Below, one piece after another: positions 1-7,730 of a stretch of DNA of 64,000 nt. Position numbers and translations under genes: made by a program. The notes under the pieces are model-generated. The model saw nothing but the letters and a program-made list of their open reading frames with translations, made no database searches and was not told where the DNA came from. The first letter of the stretch is position 1. The number at the start of each line of letters is the position of its first letter. Where the stretch lies: NCBI GenBank assembly GCA_964636705.1, contig CAZWUJ010000008.1, forward strand, positions 62,001 through 126,000, read 5' to 3'. This DNA comes from VXRJ01 sp964636705 (GTDB lineage: Bacteria; Acidobacteriota; Vicinamibacteria; Vicinamibacterales; UBA8438).

Positions 1-1475
1 AGCCGGAGCGCCATCTCCTGCCGTACGGCGTGCCGCACTTCACCTGCGGTTACTCCGCACGTCGGGCTGAGCGGCGTGCGGTCACCGGGCGACATCGACA
101 GTCCGGAAACCAGAGCGCGATACCCCGTCCCATAGGTGCGCGCAAGGCGGCGACGTAGTCCACCCGGCACCCGAGCGTCGCCCTCCGCGGCGGCGTCGCG
201 CACGAACGCGTCGACATCGGGGATGTCGCCGCCAGCGAGCGGCGTCGTCGCGGTCCGGCACGGACCCACGGCCCGTCCCACCTGATCGACGACCACGTCG
301 ACCGCCCGCTCGGCCGTCTCGCGCGCCGTCGTGTAGCGCACGCCAAGCAGGCTCACCAGCCCGTGGATGGCGTCGCGCCGGTGATCAACGACCGCGCTGG
401 CCGTCGCCAGTTGCAGGCCGTCGCCGTTCGGCGCGGCGGGCAGCAGGCCGCGATGCACCAGGCGCACGCCATCGATCCGGAGTGGCAAACCCGGGAACGC
501 CTCGCGCGCTTCGCTGATGAACCTATCGATCTCCGCCCGGTCGAGGGCGAGCGCGCCGGCCCCTCCGCTGTACCGGTCGTGGCTGGTCCCGACAATCGCC
601 GCTTCCCGCCACGGCGCGACGAAGAACAACCGGCCGCGGGCCGATCCGGCGACGGCATGCGTCCCCGGGAGCGGCGAGTCGATCACCAGGTTCATCGCCT
701 TCGACAGCCGCGGGCACAGCGCGCCGGCCGCGCCCTCGGCGAGTCGGCGATTGAGCTCCGGCGCCCACGGCCCGGCCGCATTGAGCACGACGCGAGCGCG
801 AATCTCCAGTCCGTCACCACTGAGCCGGTCGACCGCGCGGACCCCCGCCACGTTGCCGCCGCGCGTCGTCGCCGAGACCGCCTCCACGTAGTTCGCCGCC
901 ACTGCGCCGCGCTCCACCGCCGAGGCGACGGCCGAGAAATGCAATCTGTCGCCGTTGCGCAACTGGCCGTCGAACCACTCGATGCCTCCCGTGACGCAGT
1001 CCGGATCGATCAGCGGATTGAGGCGGAGGCACTCGTCGCGCGACAGAACACGGCTCGGCGGTAGAGAGCCGGCCGGATGCGCCGCGGCGCCGCGATCACC
1101 GCCGACCCGCGTCAAGCGGTCGCTGATCGCGAAGTAGGCGCGCAGCAGCAGGCGGTTCCGCGTCAGCCCCCCGCCGGCCGGCAGCACGAACGGAAGCGGC
1201 CGGACGAGATGCGGGGCGATCCGCATCAGGGCGCGCTGCTCGCGCGCGAACCGGCGCAACAGGACCAGGTTGCCGCTCTGCAGGACGCGGACGCCGCTGT
1301 GGACCGTCTTGGCGCTGTTGAACGAGGTGCCGGAACCGAAGTCGGCGCGGTCAATCAGCGCGGCCGACAGCCCACGCAGGGAGGCGTCCCAGAAGGCGAA
1401 CGCCCCATAGACCCCGCCGCCGACGACGAGCAGGTCGAACTCGCGCGCCGTCAGCGCGGCCAGGTCCCGTTTCAC
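1..1475 (-). CDS. FAD-dependent oxidoreductase, GlpD-like (3' end beyond window)
   Basis: Probable membrane-associated FAD enzyme of the glycerol-3-phosphate dehydrogenase family, which oxidises glycerol-3-phosphate to dihydroxyacetone phosphate. The frame is open from a GTG at 1475 to the left edge, about 491 codons. A Rossmann FAD motif GGGVYG lies at residues 19-24, followed by the family-typical DFGSGTSFNSAKTVHSGVR stretch. Near the edge, EVRHAVRQEMALR matches the conserved GlpD C-terminal region. The start was chosen because a TAGTAT box sits 6 nt upstream and no Shine-Dalgarno is present. It is divergent from the methyltransferase at 1496 with only 20 bp between the start codons. The substrate is inferred from family resemblance; another amine or polyol oxidase of the DAO superfamily is possible. 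Confidence 0.78.
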   Translation of the reverse strand, partial: MKRDLAALTAREFDLLVVGGGVYGAFAFWDASLRGLSAALIDRADFGSGTSFNSAKTVHSGVRVLQSGNLVLLRRFAREQRALMRIAPHLVRPLPFVLPAGGGLTRNRLLLRAYFAISDRLTRVGGDRGAAAHPAGSLPPSRVLSRDECLRLNPLIDPDCVTGGIEWFDGQLRNGDRLHFSAVASAVERGAVAANYVEAVSATTRGGNVAGVRAVDRLSGDGLEIRARVVLNAAGPWAPELNRRLAEGAAGALCPRLSKAMNLVIDSPLPGTHAVAGSARGRLFFVAPWREAAIVGTSHDRYSGGAGALALDRAEIDRFISEAREAFPGLPLRIDGVRLVHRGLLPAAPNGDGLQLATASAVVDHRRDAIHGLVSLLGVRYTTARETAERAVDVVVDQVGRAVGPCRTATTPLAGGDIPDVDAFVRDAAAEGDARVPGGLRRRLARTYGTGYRALVSGLSMSPGDRTPLSPTCGVTAGEVRHAVRQEMALR

Positions 1476-1480
1476 GCCCG

Positions 1481-1487
1481 TATACTA
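1481..1487. promoter_or_regulatory. Shared bidirectional -10 element TATACTA
   Basis: The heptamer reads TATACT on the plus strand, 9 nt before the GTG at 1496. It reads TAGTAT on the minus strand, 6 nt before the GTG at 1475. Both divergent genes can therefore use the same bases as a -10 box with transcription starting at or next to the start codon. No -35 consensus is visible on either side. Confidence 0.55.
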
Positions 1488-1495
1488 CCCCCCGC

Positions 1496-2290
1496 GTGAC
1501 CGCGCCTCCCGACCCCTCCGGCCCTGCCCTCATCGACCGGATCCGCACGTACTGGGACACCCGGATCCACGATCAGGAGATGAGCGGCGCGGCTCCCGGC
1601 ACGCTCGCGTTCTTCGACGATCTGGACGACTACCGCTTCGACAAGCTGCGGTACCTGCCCCGACTGGTCGACTTCGACGGCTACCGCGACCGGCGCGTGC
1701 TGGAGATCGGCTGCGGTATCGGCACCGACCTCGTCCGCTTCGCACGGGGCGGGGCGCGGGTCACCGGCGTCGACCTGGCGCGGCGGGCGATCGATCTGGC
1801 GCGGCGCAATGTCGAGTTGCACGGCGTGGCGGCCGATGCGCTGGAGGCGGCCGACGGCGAGTCGCTTCCGTTCGGCGGTGCGTCGTTCGACGTCGTCTAT
1901 GCGCACGGCGTAGTCCAGTACACGGCGGATCCCGCACGCCTCGTCGGCGAGGCGCACCGCGTCCTCCGGCCAGGGGGCGAGGCCATCCTGATGGTCTACA
2001 ACCGGCGGTCTTGGCTCAGCGCGATGTCGGCGCTGACCGGCACCGCACTGGAACATGCCGACGCGCCGGTCCTGCGGACGTTCACGATCGAGGAATTCCG
2101 CCGCCTGCTCGATCCGTTCGCCGAGGTGCGGATCGTCCCGGAGCGCTTCCCGGTCCCGTCCCGCCTGCACAAGGGTTGGAAGGCGACGGTCTACAACCGG
2201 CTGTTCGTCGGGACCTTCAACGCCTTGCCGCGCCGCCTGGTACGGCCGCTCGGCTGGCATCTCATGGCGTTCTGCCGGAAGTCGGGGTAA
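1496..2290 (+). CDS. Class I SAM-dependent methyltransferase
   Basis: Soluble methyltransferase of 264 aa. SAM-binding motif I VLEIGCGIGTDL is at residues 68-76, followed by the acidic motif GVDLA and the post-motif HRVLRPGGEAIL, the usual order of a Methyltransf_11 fold. The GTG start lies 9 nt after a TATACT box, so the mRNA is probably leaderless. Its 3' end overlaps the convergent methyltransferase by 29 bp (2262-2290). The substrate is unknown. The neighbouring envelope genes suggest a lipid or glycan acceptor, but that is inference. Confidence 0.85.
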   Translation: MTAPPDPSGPALIDRIRTYWDTRIHDQEMSGAAPGTLAFFDDLDDYRFDKLRYLPRLVDFDGYRDRRVLEIGCGIGTDLVRFARGGARVTGVDLARRAIDLARRNVELHGVAADALEAADGESLPFGGASFDVVYAHGVVQYTADPARLVGEAHRVLRPGGEAILMVYNRRSWLSAMSALTGTALEHADAPVLRTFTIEEFRRLLDPFAEVRIVPERFPVPSRLHKGWKATVYNRLFVGTFNALPRRLVRPLGWHLMAFCRKSG

Positions 2291-3182
2291 CCCCGGCGCG
2301 GGCTGCCAGTCGAGCGATGTCTATGCGCTTGAACGCCTTGCGATCGAAGGGGCGCAGCACCACCTGCCCGAGGTGGCCGCAGCTCTTCGCGACCGTGGCC
2401 AACCAGTGGGGCAGGCGCCTGTCCAGCGGGTGCAACTCCGCTCCCGCGGCGCCGGGGTCCGGCGTCCCGCGGCTCTGCCACCTGGCCAGGTAGTCGCTCT
2501 GTTGAGGCGGGCTCGCCAACACGGGCAGCAACGCCACGCGTCGCGCGATGACGCACACATAGGTCGGACGGAAGGTCCGGAACTGCACCCGGGCGCCGAG
2601 AACGGCAGGATCGGCCACCTCGTACCACCGTGCGGACGACAATTCGGTGGCGAACATCCGTTCAACCGAGAAACCGTTCGACTCGGACAGGACACGGTAG
2701 AAGAGCTCGGGGCTGAACTGATAGAACCCGTGGCCGGCCATGTTGTTCGCCGGAGTGACGATGAGCAAGTGGCCATCGGGCGCGACCATGCGCATGCAAT
2801 TGGCGATCGCGGTCCGGAAGTCGAACACATGTTCGAGCGAGCCGGAGTCGAGCACGGTGGTGAAGGCGTTCTCCAGATCGGGAGCGATGTTCGTGTTCAA
2901 GTCCGCAACACGCGACGCACCTTCGTAGCCGGAGGCGTCGAGAGAGACTATTCGCCCCGCTCCGAGCACTCGCAGGAACGGCTCGGCGAATCCTTCAGCT
3001 TCGTCGAACAACCTGGCCGTCGCCGCGGAATCGAGGGCAATCCCGGCGGCCCGCAGGCGCGAACGCAGCCAGGCAGGTCTTACGTACAGGCGCTGCCGGC
3101 CGATGGTGGCAACCCGCTCGAACGACGCCCCCAAACCGCGCGCCGCCAGCAGGAACTGCGTGGCTTTTGCGTCAAGGCCCAT
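2262..3182 (-). CDS. SAM-dependent methyltransferase, class I
   Basis: Protein of 306 aa. The fold is recognisable from IVSLDASGYEGAS, then DSGSLEHVFDF and the MRMVAPDGHLLIVTP strand, typical of methyltransferases that locate motif I after an N-terminal helical domain of about 90 residues. The C-terminal 90 residues carry basic and aromatic residues of unknown role. It starts 3 nt after the stop of the outer-membrane protein at 3186-3947, so the two are probably co-transcribed. The substrate cannot be assigned; the glycan-rich neighbourhood suggests an envelope polymer. Confidence 0.75.
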   Translation of the reverse strand: MGLDAKATQFLLAARGLGASFERVATIGRQRLYVRPAWLRSRLRAAGIALDSAATARLFDEAEGFAEPFLRVLGAGRIVSLDASGYEGASRVADLNTNIAPDLENAFTTVLDSGSLEHVFDFRTAIANCMRMVAPDGHLLIVTPANNMAGHGFYQFSPELFYRVLSESNGFSVERMFATELSSARWYEVADPAVLGARVQFRTFRPTYVCVIARRVALLPVLASPPQQSDYLARWQSRGTPDPGAAGAELHPLDRRLPHWLATVAKSCGHLGQVVLRPFDRKAFKRIDIARLAARAGVTPTSGRTP

Positions 3183-3185
3183 CCG

Positions 3186-3947
3186 TCAGAACCGGAAGCG
3201 GAGTCCCGCGCTGCCCTGAGTGCCGCCCACATCTATCGGCTGCTGACCGCCCGGCATCTCCAGATCGACCATCCCGTCGGTGTAGCGGAAGAGAAGCCCC
3301 ACCCCCATCCACCGGGTGAACAGGTAGGTAACGTCCAGGCCGGCGTGATAGCCGATGCCGGTCCCGTTAGCGACCGTCGTGGTCAGGCCGGCGAAGGGCG
3401 CCGTGTCGTACGGGGCGACCTCGTCCCCGAGAGAGACGGTGGACAGTACATCGTGCCGCAGTCGAAACAGGGACGGACCCGCCAGCACGGCGACATGGAC
3501 CCGTTCCGAGAACGGCATCAGGTAGACGACCGGGACGTGCAAACCGAAGTACTGGCGGTTCGCGCCCCCCTGCTCGTGTGACAGGGTGCGGTGGCGTCCC
3601 GCAAACAGCGGCGACGGCACGGAGCCCTCCAGGGCGACAACCCCTCGTGCGTCGAGGACCGCCACGCCGACTCCGAGGCCCAGGTTCCCCGCGATGCGCA
3701 CGCCCGCCCAGGCGTCGACGACCGTCCCACCGGGTGACGTCACGGTTGCCTCGTACGTGGCCGTCTCGCCATAGATGTCCATGCGGAGGGTACTGGCAAC
3801 CGCCCGGTCCGCCGTCTCCGCACCGCCGTTGATGTGAATGAAACCGTTCCACTGCGCCCCGGCGCGGCCGGGCGCAAGCAGGGTCATCGCGAGCAGCGCG
3901 AGAACCCACCGGAGGGAGGAACGCCGAGCGGGCATCCTACCGAGCAT
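3186..3947 (-). CDS. Small outer-membrane beta-barrel protein
   Basis: Protein of up to 253 aa with a Sec signal peptide ending GRAGA before QWNGF. The rest alternates polar and aromatic or glycine residues as in an eight-stranded barrel, and the chain ends GLRFRF with the terminal Phe used by the BAM machinery. A second ATG 12 nt downstream (MPARRSS) is an equally good start. It resembles the protein at 16395-17177: shared NGG near the N-terminus, a YGE-AT segment, a GLGVGV/GLGAAV strand, a GSVPxPL loop and an RFRF end. Function unknown. Confidence 0.7.
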   Translation of the reverse strand: MLGRMPARRSSLRWVLALLAMTLLAPGRAGAQWNGFIHINGGAETADRAVASTLRMDIYGETATYEATVTSPGGTVVDAWAGVRIAGNLGLGVGVAVLDARGVVALEGSVPSPLFAGRHRTLSHEQGGANRQYFGLHVPVVYLMPFSERVHVAVLAGPSLFRLRHDVLSTVSLGDEVAPYDTAPFAGLTTTVANGTGIGYHAGLDVTYLFTRWMGVGLLFRYTDGMVDLEMPGGQQPIDVGGTQGSAGLRFRF

Positions 3948-4048
3948 CGCAGGACCCTCGGCCGACCAGGTTGGGGCGCGACGGCAAACGTCGGGATGCT
4001 AGCACAGCGCGAAACCGCGGATCTATGGGCAACGGTGCCGGGATCCGA

Positions 4049-4054
4049 TACGAT
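4049..4054 (+). promoter_or_regulatory. -10 box TACGAT, leaderless start
   Basis: TACGAT lies 10 nt upstream of the in-frame GTG at 4065, which begins the first membrane segment of the flippase-like protein. No Shine-Dalgarno lies between them. This box decides the start over the longer open frame, whose upstream residues are polar and unlike the family. Confidence 0.5.
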
Positions 4055-4064
4055 TCTGCGCGCC

Positions 4065-5009
4065 GTGCGCGTATTCCAATCCGTCTGGTTCCGCGCGGCT
4101 GTCAGTGCCGCCCTGCTCTCCTGGCTTGTCGCCCAGATCGATCTGAACGCGGCGGTCCGCAGCATGACGGCGATCACGGCGTTGCATCTGGTCGCCGGAC
4201 TGTCGCTGGTGGCGTTCGACCGCGCGTTGATGATTGCGCGCTGGGTGATGCTGATCCGCCGGTTCGAGCGCACGGTATCGATCCGCTCCGCCATCTGGGT
4301 CTTTCTCGTCGGCGCGTCGCTCGGGCACGCCCTGCCGAGCGGCTTCGGGGCCGACGTAGTCCGGGCATACGCCATTGCGCAGCGCACCGCGCGCCGCACC
4401 GACGCGGTGGGTCTGGTTGTCGTCGATCGCTATCTCGGCATCTGCTCGCTCGCGTTGCTCGCGGCCCTGGGACTGGTGCTGTGGAGCAATCAGGCGGTAC
4501 CCGAGCTACGGCAAGTGAGCGCGTTGCTGGCGGTGGTCGTCGTCGGCGGGGCGGCGGGCCTCCTCTGGGCGGATCGGTTGCTCGCGCTGGCCGTACGGTC
4601 CCGCCCCGAGAAGAATCGGCTGCTGGACCGGATTCATGGCTTCGCTCGAACCCTCGGTCAGTACCGCCGGCATGGAGGTCTGATCGCCGGTCTCCTGGCG
4701 CTGTCGTTCGTCGTCCAGATCACGCGTGTGCTGCAGGCGTACGTCTTCGGCCTCGGACTCGGGATCGATGTTGCCTTCAGCTACTATTTCGCGTTCATGC
4801 CGGTGTGCATCCTGGCCGCGCTGTTGCCCATCTCGATCGCCGGAGTGGGGGTGGCTCAGGGCGCCATGGTCGCCCTGCTCCGCCCGGTCGGCGTGCCCGA
4901 CGAGCAGTCGTTCGCGCTGTCGACAATCCTCGTGCTCGCGGCCCTGTTGAGCGCAATGCCGGGCGCTCTACTCCTGATCCGAAGCCGAATGGCCGGAGCG
5001 CGGTCGTAG
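4065..5009 (+). CDS. Lysylphosphatidylglycerol synthase transmembrane/flippase-like protein (UPF0104)
   Basis: Integral membrane protein of about 314 aa with six to eight hydrophobic segments, matching the flippase-like domain found in MprF and in glycan-export loci. The conserved LPSGFGADVVRAY motif is present about 95 residues in, and an ISIAGVGVAQGAMV segment lies near the C-terminus, both signatures of this family. No catalytic synthase domain is attached. The gene ends in TAG overlapping the GTG of the next methyltransferase (TAGTG). With that neighbour and the nearby glycosyltransferases it may move a lipid-linked precursor across the inner membrane; the cargo is unknown. Confidence 0.75.
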   Translation: MRVFQSVWFRAAVSAALLSWLVAQIDLNAAVRSMTAITALHLVAGLSLVAFDRALMIARWVMLIRRFERTVSIRSAIWVFLVGASLGHALPSGFGADVVRAYAIAQRTARRTDAVGLVVVDRYLGICSLALLAALGLVLWSNQAVPELRQVSALLAVVVVGGAAGLLWADRLLALAVRSRPEKNRLLDRIHGFARTLGQYRRHGGLIAGLLALSFVVQITRVLQAYVFGLGLGIDVAFSYYFAFMPVCILAALLPISIAGVGVAQGAMVALLRPVGVPDEQSFALSTILVLAALLSAMPGALLLIRSRMAGARS

Positions 5010-5731
5010 TGGCCCGGGACTTCTACCGTTCCTTCCGCGAGCGCCGGCAGACCGCGTTCGGCGCCTCGCGCCGCCGGCGGGTCGAGCTGGCGCGTCTCGC
5101 CCTGCTGCACCGTTTCGCCTCGCCGCCAGGCGACCTCGTGGAGATCGGGCCGGGCGATGGCTCGCTTGCCGCCCGGGCGATCGAGGCCGGATGGCGCTAC
5201 CGCGCGGTCGAGGCAAGCCCGGCGCTGGCGGCCGCCCTGCGCGACCGCGGCCTGGCCGTGACCGAGGCATGGTCTCCACCGATTCCGGCAGACGACACGA
5301 GCTCCGACGTCATCTACGCCGATCAGGTGCTCGAGCACATGACAGGAATCGACGCGGCGCGAGCGTTCGTCGCCGAGGCGCTGCGCGCGTTGCGGCCGGG
5401 CGGGGTACTCTTCGTTGTCGTCCCGGACTACCTGAAGGAGCGTGCCTTCTTCTGGGACGTCGACTACACGCACAACTTCGTTACCACGGAACGACGGGTG
5501 CGCCAACTGCTGTACGACGGCGGGTTCGAGATCGCAACCACGGTTCGGAGCATCGGCGCCGCCACGGGCCTTCAGCGCGACGCGCTTGCGGCCGGCGCGC
5601 TCCTCGTCAACCTGCCCGGCGTCGATGCGTTGTCGCGGTGGACACGGACGGAGGAAGCGATCTTCCGCGTCCGAAAGAACCTCTTCGAGACAATCGCGTT
5701 CGTCGCGCGCAAGCCGCACGCATCGGGCTAA
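5009..5731 (+). CDS. SAM-dependent methyltransferase
   Basis: Soluble protein of 240 aa. SAM motif LVEIGPGDGSLA is followed by the IYADQVLEHM segment and LRPGGVLFVVVPD, in class I methyltransferase order. The GTG start shares a base with the TAG stop of the flippase-like gene, implying translational coupling and a linked function. The C-terminal third (TERRVRQLLYDGGF) resembles methyltransferases acting on polyprenyl-linked or lipid substrates, but the acceptor is not identifiable. Confidence 0.75.
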   Translation: MARDFYRSFRERRQTAFGASRRRRVELARLALLHRFASPPGDLVEIGPGDGSLAARAIEAGWRYRAVEASPALAAALRDRGLAVTEAWSPPIPADDTSSDVIYADQVLEHMTGIDAARAFVAEALRALRPGGVLFVVVPDYLKERAFFWDVDYTHNFVTTERRVRQLLYDGGFEIATTVRSIGAATGLQRDALAAGALLVNLPGVDALSRWTRTEEAIFRVRKNLFETIAFVARKPHASG

Positions 5732-5753
5732 GGAGTTTGCGCGGCAGTGGCGC

Positions 5754-5803
5754 GCCGGCGTCCACGCCGGCATTGCCGTTCTCTTGCCGGCCTGGAGGCC
5801 GGC
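5754..5803. repeat. Paired GC-rich hairpins between convergent genes
   Basis: Two perfect 7-bp inverted repeats with 4-nt loops: GCCGGCG-tcca-CGCCGGC at 5754-5771 and GCCGGCC-tgga-GGCCGGC at 5786-5803. The two loops are complementary to each other. They lie in the 104-bp gap between two convergent genes and are followed by a T-rich stretch on the plus strand. They may act as a bidirectional terminator or be a REP-type element. Confidence 0.5.
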
Positions 5804-5835
5804 GGACCCCCTCGGAGCCCGTCAGCGGCGCCCAC

Positions 5836-7677
5836 TCAGCGGTACCGCCCCACGAACACCGGCGCGCCTCCGCCGGCGCTCCCATCGATCATGACCGTCT
5901 GATTCGACGGTACGCCCGACAACACGTGCATGGCTCCATCGACGAACGTGACCACGATGTCCACCACCGGGTGGGAGCCCAGACCGACATGCACCACGGG
6001 ATCGTCCTGACCGAGGTAGCCGCTCGCGCTTCGGCTCTCCCGAAAGGCGAGCAGCCGTTCCCGCCGCGAGGCCGGATAGACCGCTACCTTGGCGCCGAAT
6101 GCTCCGGCCTGTCCCTGGCCGGATCGAAGGCGGATCCTCAACCAGTTCGTGTATTCCACTTCCAGATCGTTGCGAACCAGCCAGTTCCGGCTCCGCTTCA
6201 CCCCGACGGCAAAGTCGAGGTCGCCGTCGGCGTCGATATCAGCGAGGGCGATGGCGCGCGGATCATCAATGCCCGTTGCCGGCACTGGCGGTCCCGGGGA
6301 GAAGACGCCTGAGCCGTCGTTCAGGTACGCGACATCGTCGCCGGCGAACACCAGGTCGACGTCGCTGTCGTGATCGAGATCCGCGAAGGCTCCCATGTAG
6401 CCGTCGATGTCCATGAAGCTGCGCAAGTAGCTGAAGGTTCCTCCGCCGAGGTTCCGGTAGAGGTGGCCGATCGTCTCGCCGCCCGCGTCGAGACCGACGA
6501 TCAACAGATCAAGATCCCCGTCGTTGTCGATATCCGCCGTGGTGACGCCGCCGTACGCGCGGTGCGTGATGCCGATTGCCCCGGGATCGACCAGTGTGAA
6601 TCCGTTGCCGCCGTTTCTGAGAACGACGAGATCGCCATCGCGGTTGGCCGCGATCAGGTCGATGTCGCCGTCCCCGTCGAAGTCCGTGTCGGTTACGCCC
6701 TGCCCCGCGGGAGCCGCGACGGCAGCGGCATCATCGACCGGCGAGAAGCGCATATCGCCGTCGTTGCGGTACAGCTCGTTGCGTTCCCCCGGTGGATCGC
6801 CGGACCCGAGCCAGCCGGAGACCGCGAACGCGTCAAGGTCGCCGTCCCGGTCCATATCGAAGAGCGCTACGCCGCGCGTCGGCTCCCGCCGGTCCCGCAT
6901 CGCCGAGGGCGTCGCATCGCGGAACCGGCCTCTGCCGTCGTTCCGATAGATGTCGTTGGAAGCTCCGGCGCTGCCGCCCGTCGTTCCATTGAACAGGTCG
7001 AAGTCACCGTCGTTATCGAGATCGCCCCAGGCCGCGCCGTGCGAGCCGCCGTCGAAGTCGGCAAGGCCCCGGGAGACGCCGGCCTCCAGGAACGTTCCCC
7101 TGCCCTGGTTGACGAAGAACTGGTCGGCGACGGGGTCGTCGAAGTTGACCGTGATGTAGAGATCGGGCCTGCCATCTCCCGTGGCGTCAGCGAACGCGGC
7201 GCCATGTCCGCCGAGCGGAATCGGGGGCGGCCCCGTGAGACCCGACGATCTCGTGACGTCCGTGAACCCAAGCCGCGGTCCCGTCGGGCTGCCGGTCTCG
7301 AACGTCCAGGCTTCGGACCACGGACCGGCGGCGCCGCCGAGTTCGGCACGCACCCTCCAGGCGTAGACCGTCTCTCCCGTCATCGGACCCGGGAATCGGT
7401 ACGAGACACCGCTGTCTTTCTGCGGCACCACCGCGGAATCGACGAGCGCGCCCGCGGCGTAGACCTCGAAGCGATAGTCGAAGACGGCCGGCACGAAGAC
7501 GCCGCTCGCAGGCTCGGCGATGAGTGTGACGAACGGCGGGACGTTGCCGAACCGGGCGCCGTCACGAGGCGCCGCGGGCATCGGAGCGGTCGCCTTCAGC
7601 ACGGTTTCCTGGGCGCCGACCTCCGCGGTGGTCGCCAGTAGCGCGCCGAGGAGAATCACCAGGATGACGGACCGCAC
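5836..7677 (-). CDS. Secreted FG-GAP/VCBS propeller protein with ASPIC-UnbV C-terminus
   Basis: Protein of 613 aa with a GTG start and a signal peptide (VILVILLGALLATTAEVGA). An N-terminal fibronectin-like segment of about 130 residues leads to repeated calcium-binding FG-GAP blades such as DATGDGRPDLYI, DLDNDGDFDLFN and DIDNDGDLDLLI. The last about 100 residues, from NWLRIRLRSG, match the ASPIC/UnbV domain. The architecture is that of the CRTAC1 family, predicted extracellular or periplasmic and of unknown ligand. It follows the fibronectin-type lipoprotein gene by 53 bp on the same strand, so they may form one unit. No Shine-Dalgarno was seen. Confidence 0.8.
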   Translation of the reverse strand: MRSVILVILLGALLATTAEVGAQETVLKATAPMPAAPRDGARFGNVPPFVTLIAEPASGVFVPAVFDYRFEVYAAGALVDSAVVPQKDSGVSYRFPGPMTGETVYAWRVRAELGGAAGPWSEAWTFETGSPTGPRLGFTDVTRSSGLTGPPPIPLGGHGAAFADATGDGRPDLYITVNFDDPVADQFFVNQGRGTFLEAGVSRGLADFDGGSHGAAWGDLDNDGDFDLFNGTTGGSAGASNDIYRNDGRGRFRDATPSAMRDRREPTRGVALFDMDRDGDLDAFAVSGWLGSGDPPGERNELYRNDGDMRFSPVDDAAAVAAPAGQGVTDTDFDGDGDIDLIAANRDGDLVVLRNGGNGFTLVDPGAIGITHRAYGGVTTADIDNDGDLDLLIVGLDAGGETIGHLYRNLGGGTFSYLRSFMDIDGYMGAFADLDHDSDVDLVFAGDDVAYLNDGSGVFSPGPPVPATGIDDPRAIALADIDADGDLDFAVGVKRSRNWLVRNDLEVEYTNWLRIRLRSGQGQAGAFGAKVAVYPASRRERLLAFRESRSASGYLGQDDPVVHVGLGSHPVVDIVVTFVDGAMHVLSGVPSNQTVMIDGSAGGGAPVFVGRYR

Positions 7678-7730
7678 CGTTCTACGTCCCGGCCACCGCC
7701 CTGGTTCGCGCTGCGGACCCGGGGAGGCCG

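Noticed and set aside
2055..3581. Long plus-strand frame across the methyltransferase and barrel genes.
   Set aside because: Antisense to two genes with recognisable motifs. No start signal and no family-like sequence.
6370..7641. Long plus-strand frame opposite the FG-GAP protein.
   Set aside because: Mirrors the repeats of the real gene. Valine/arginine-rich without domains.
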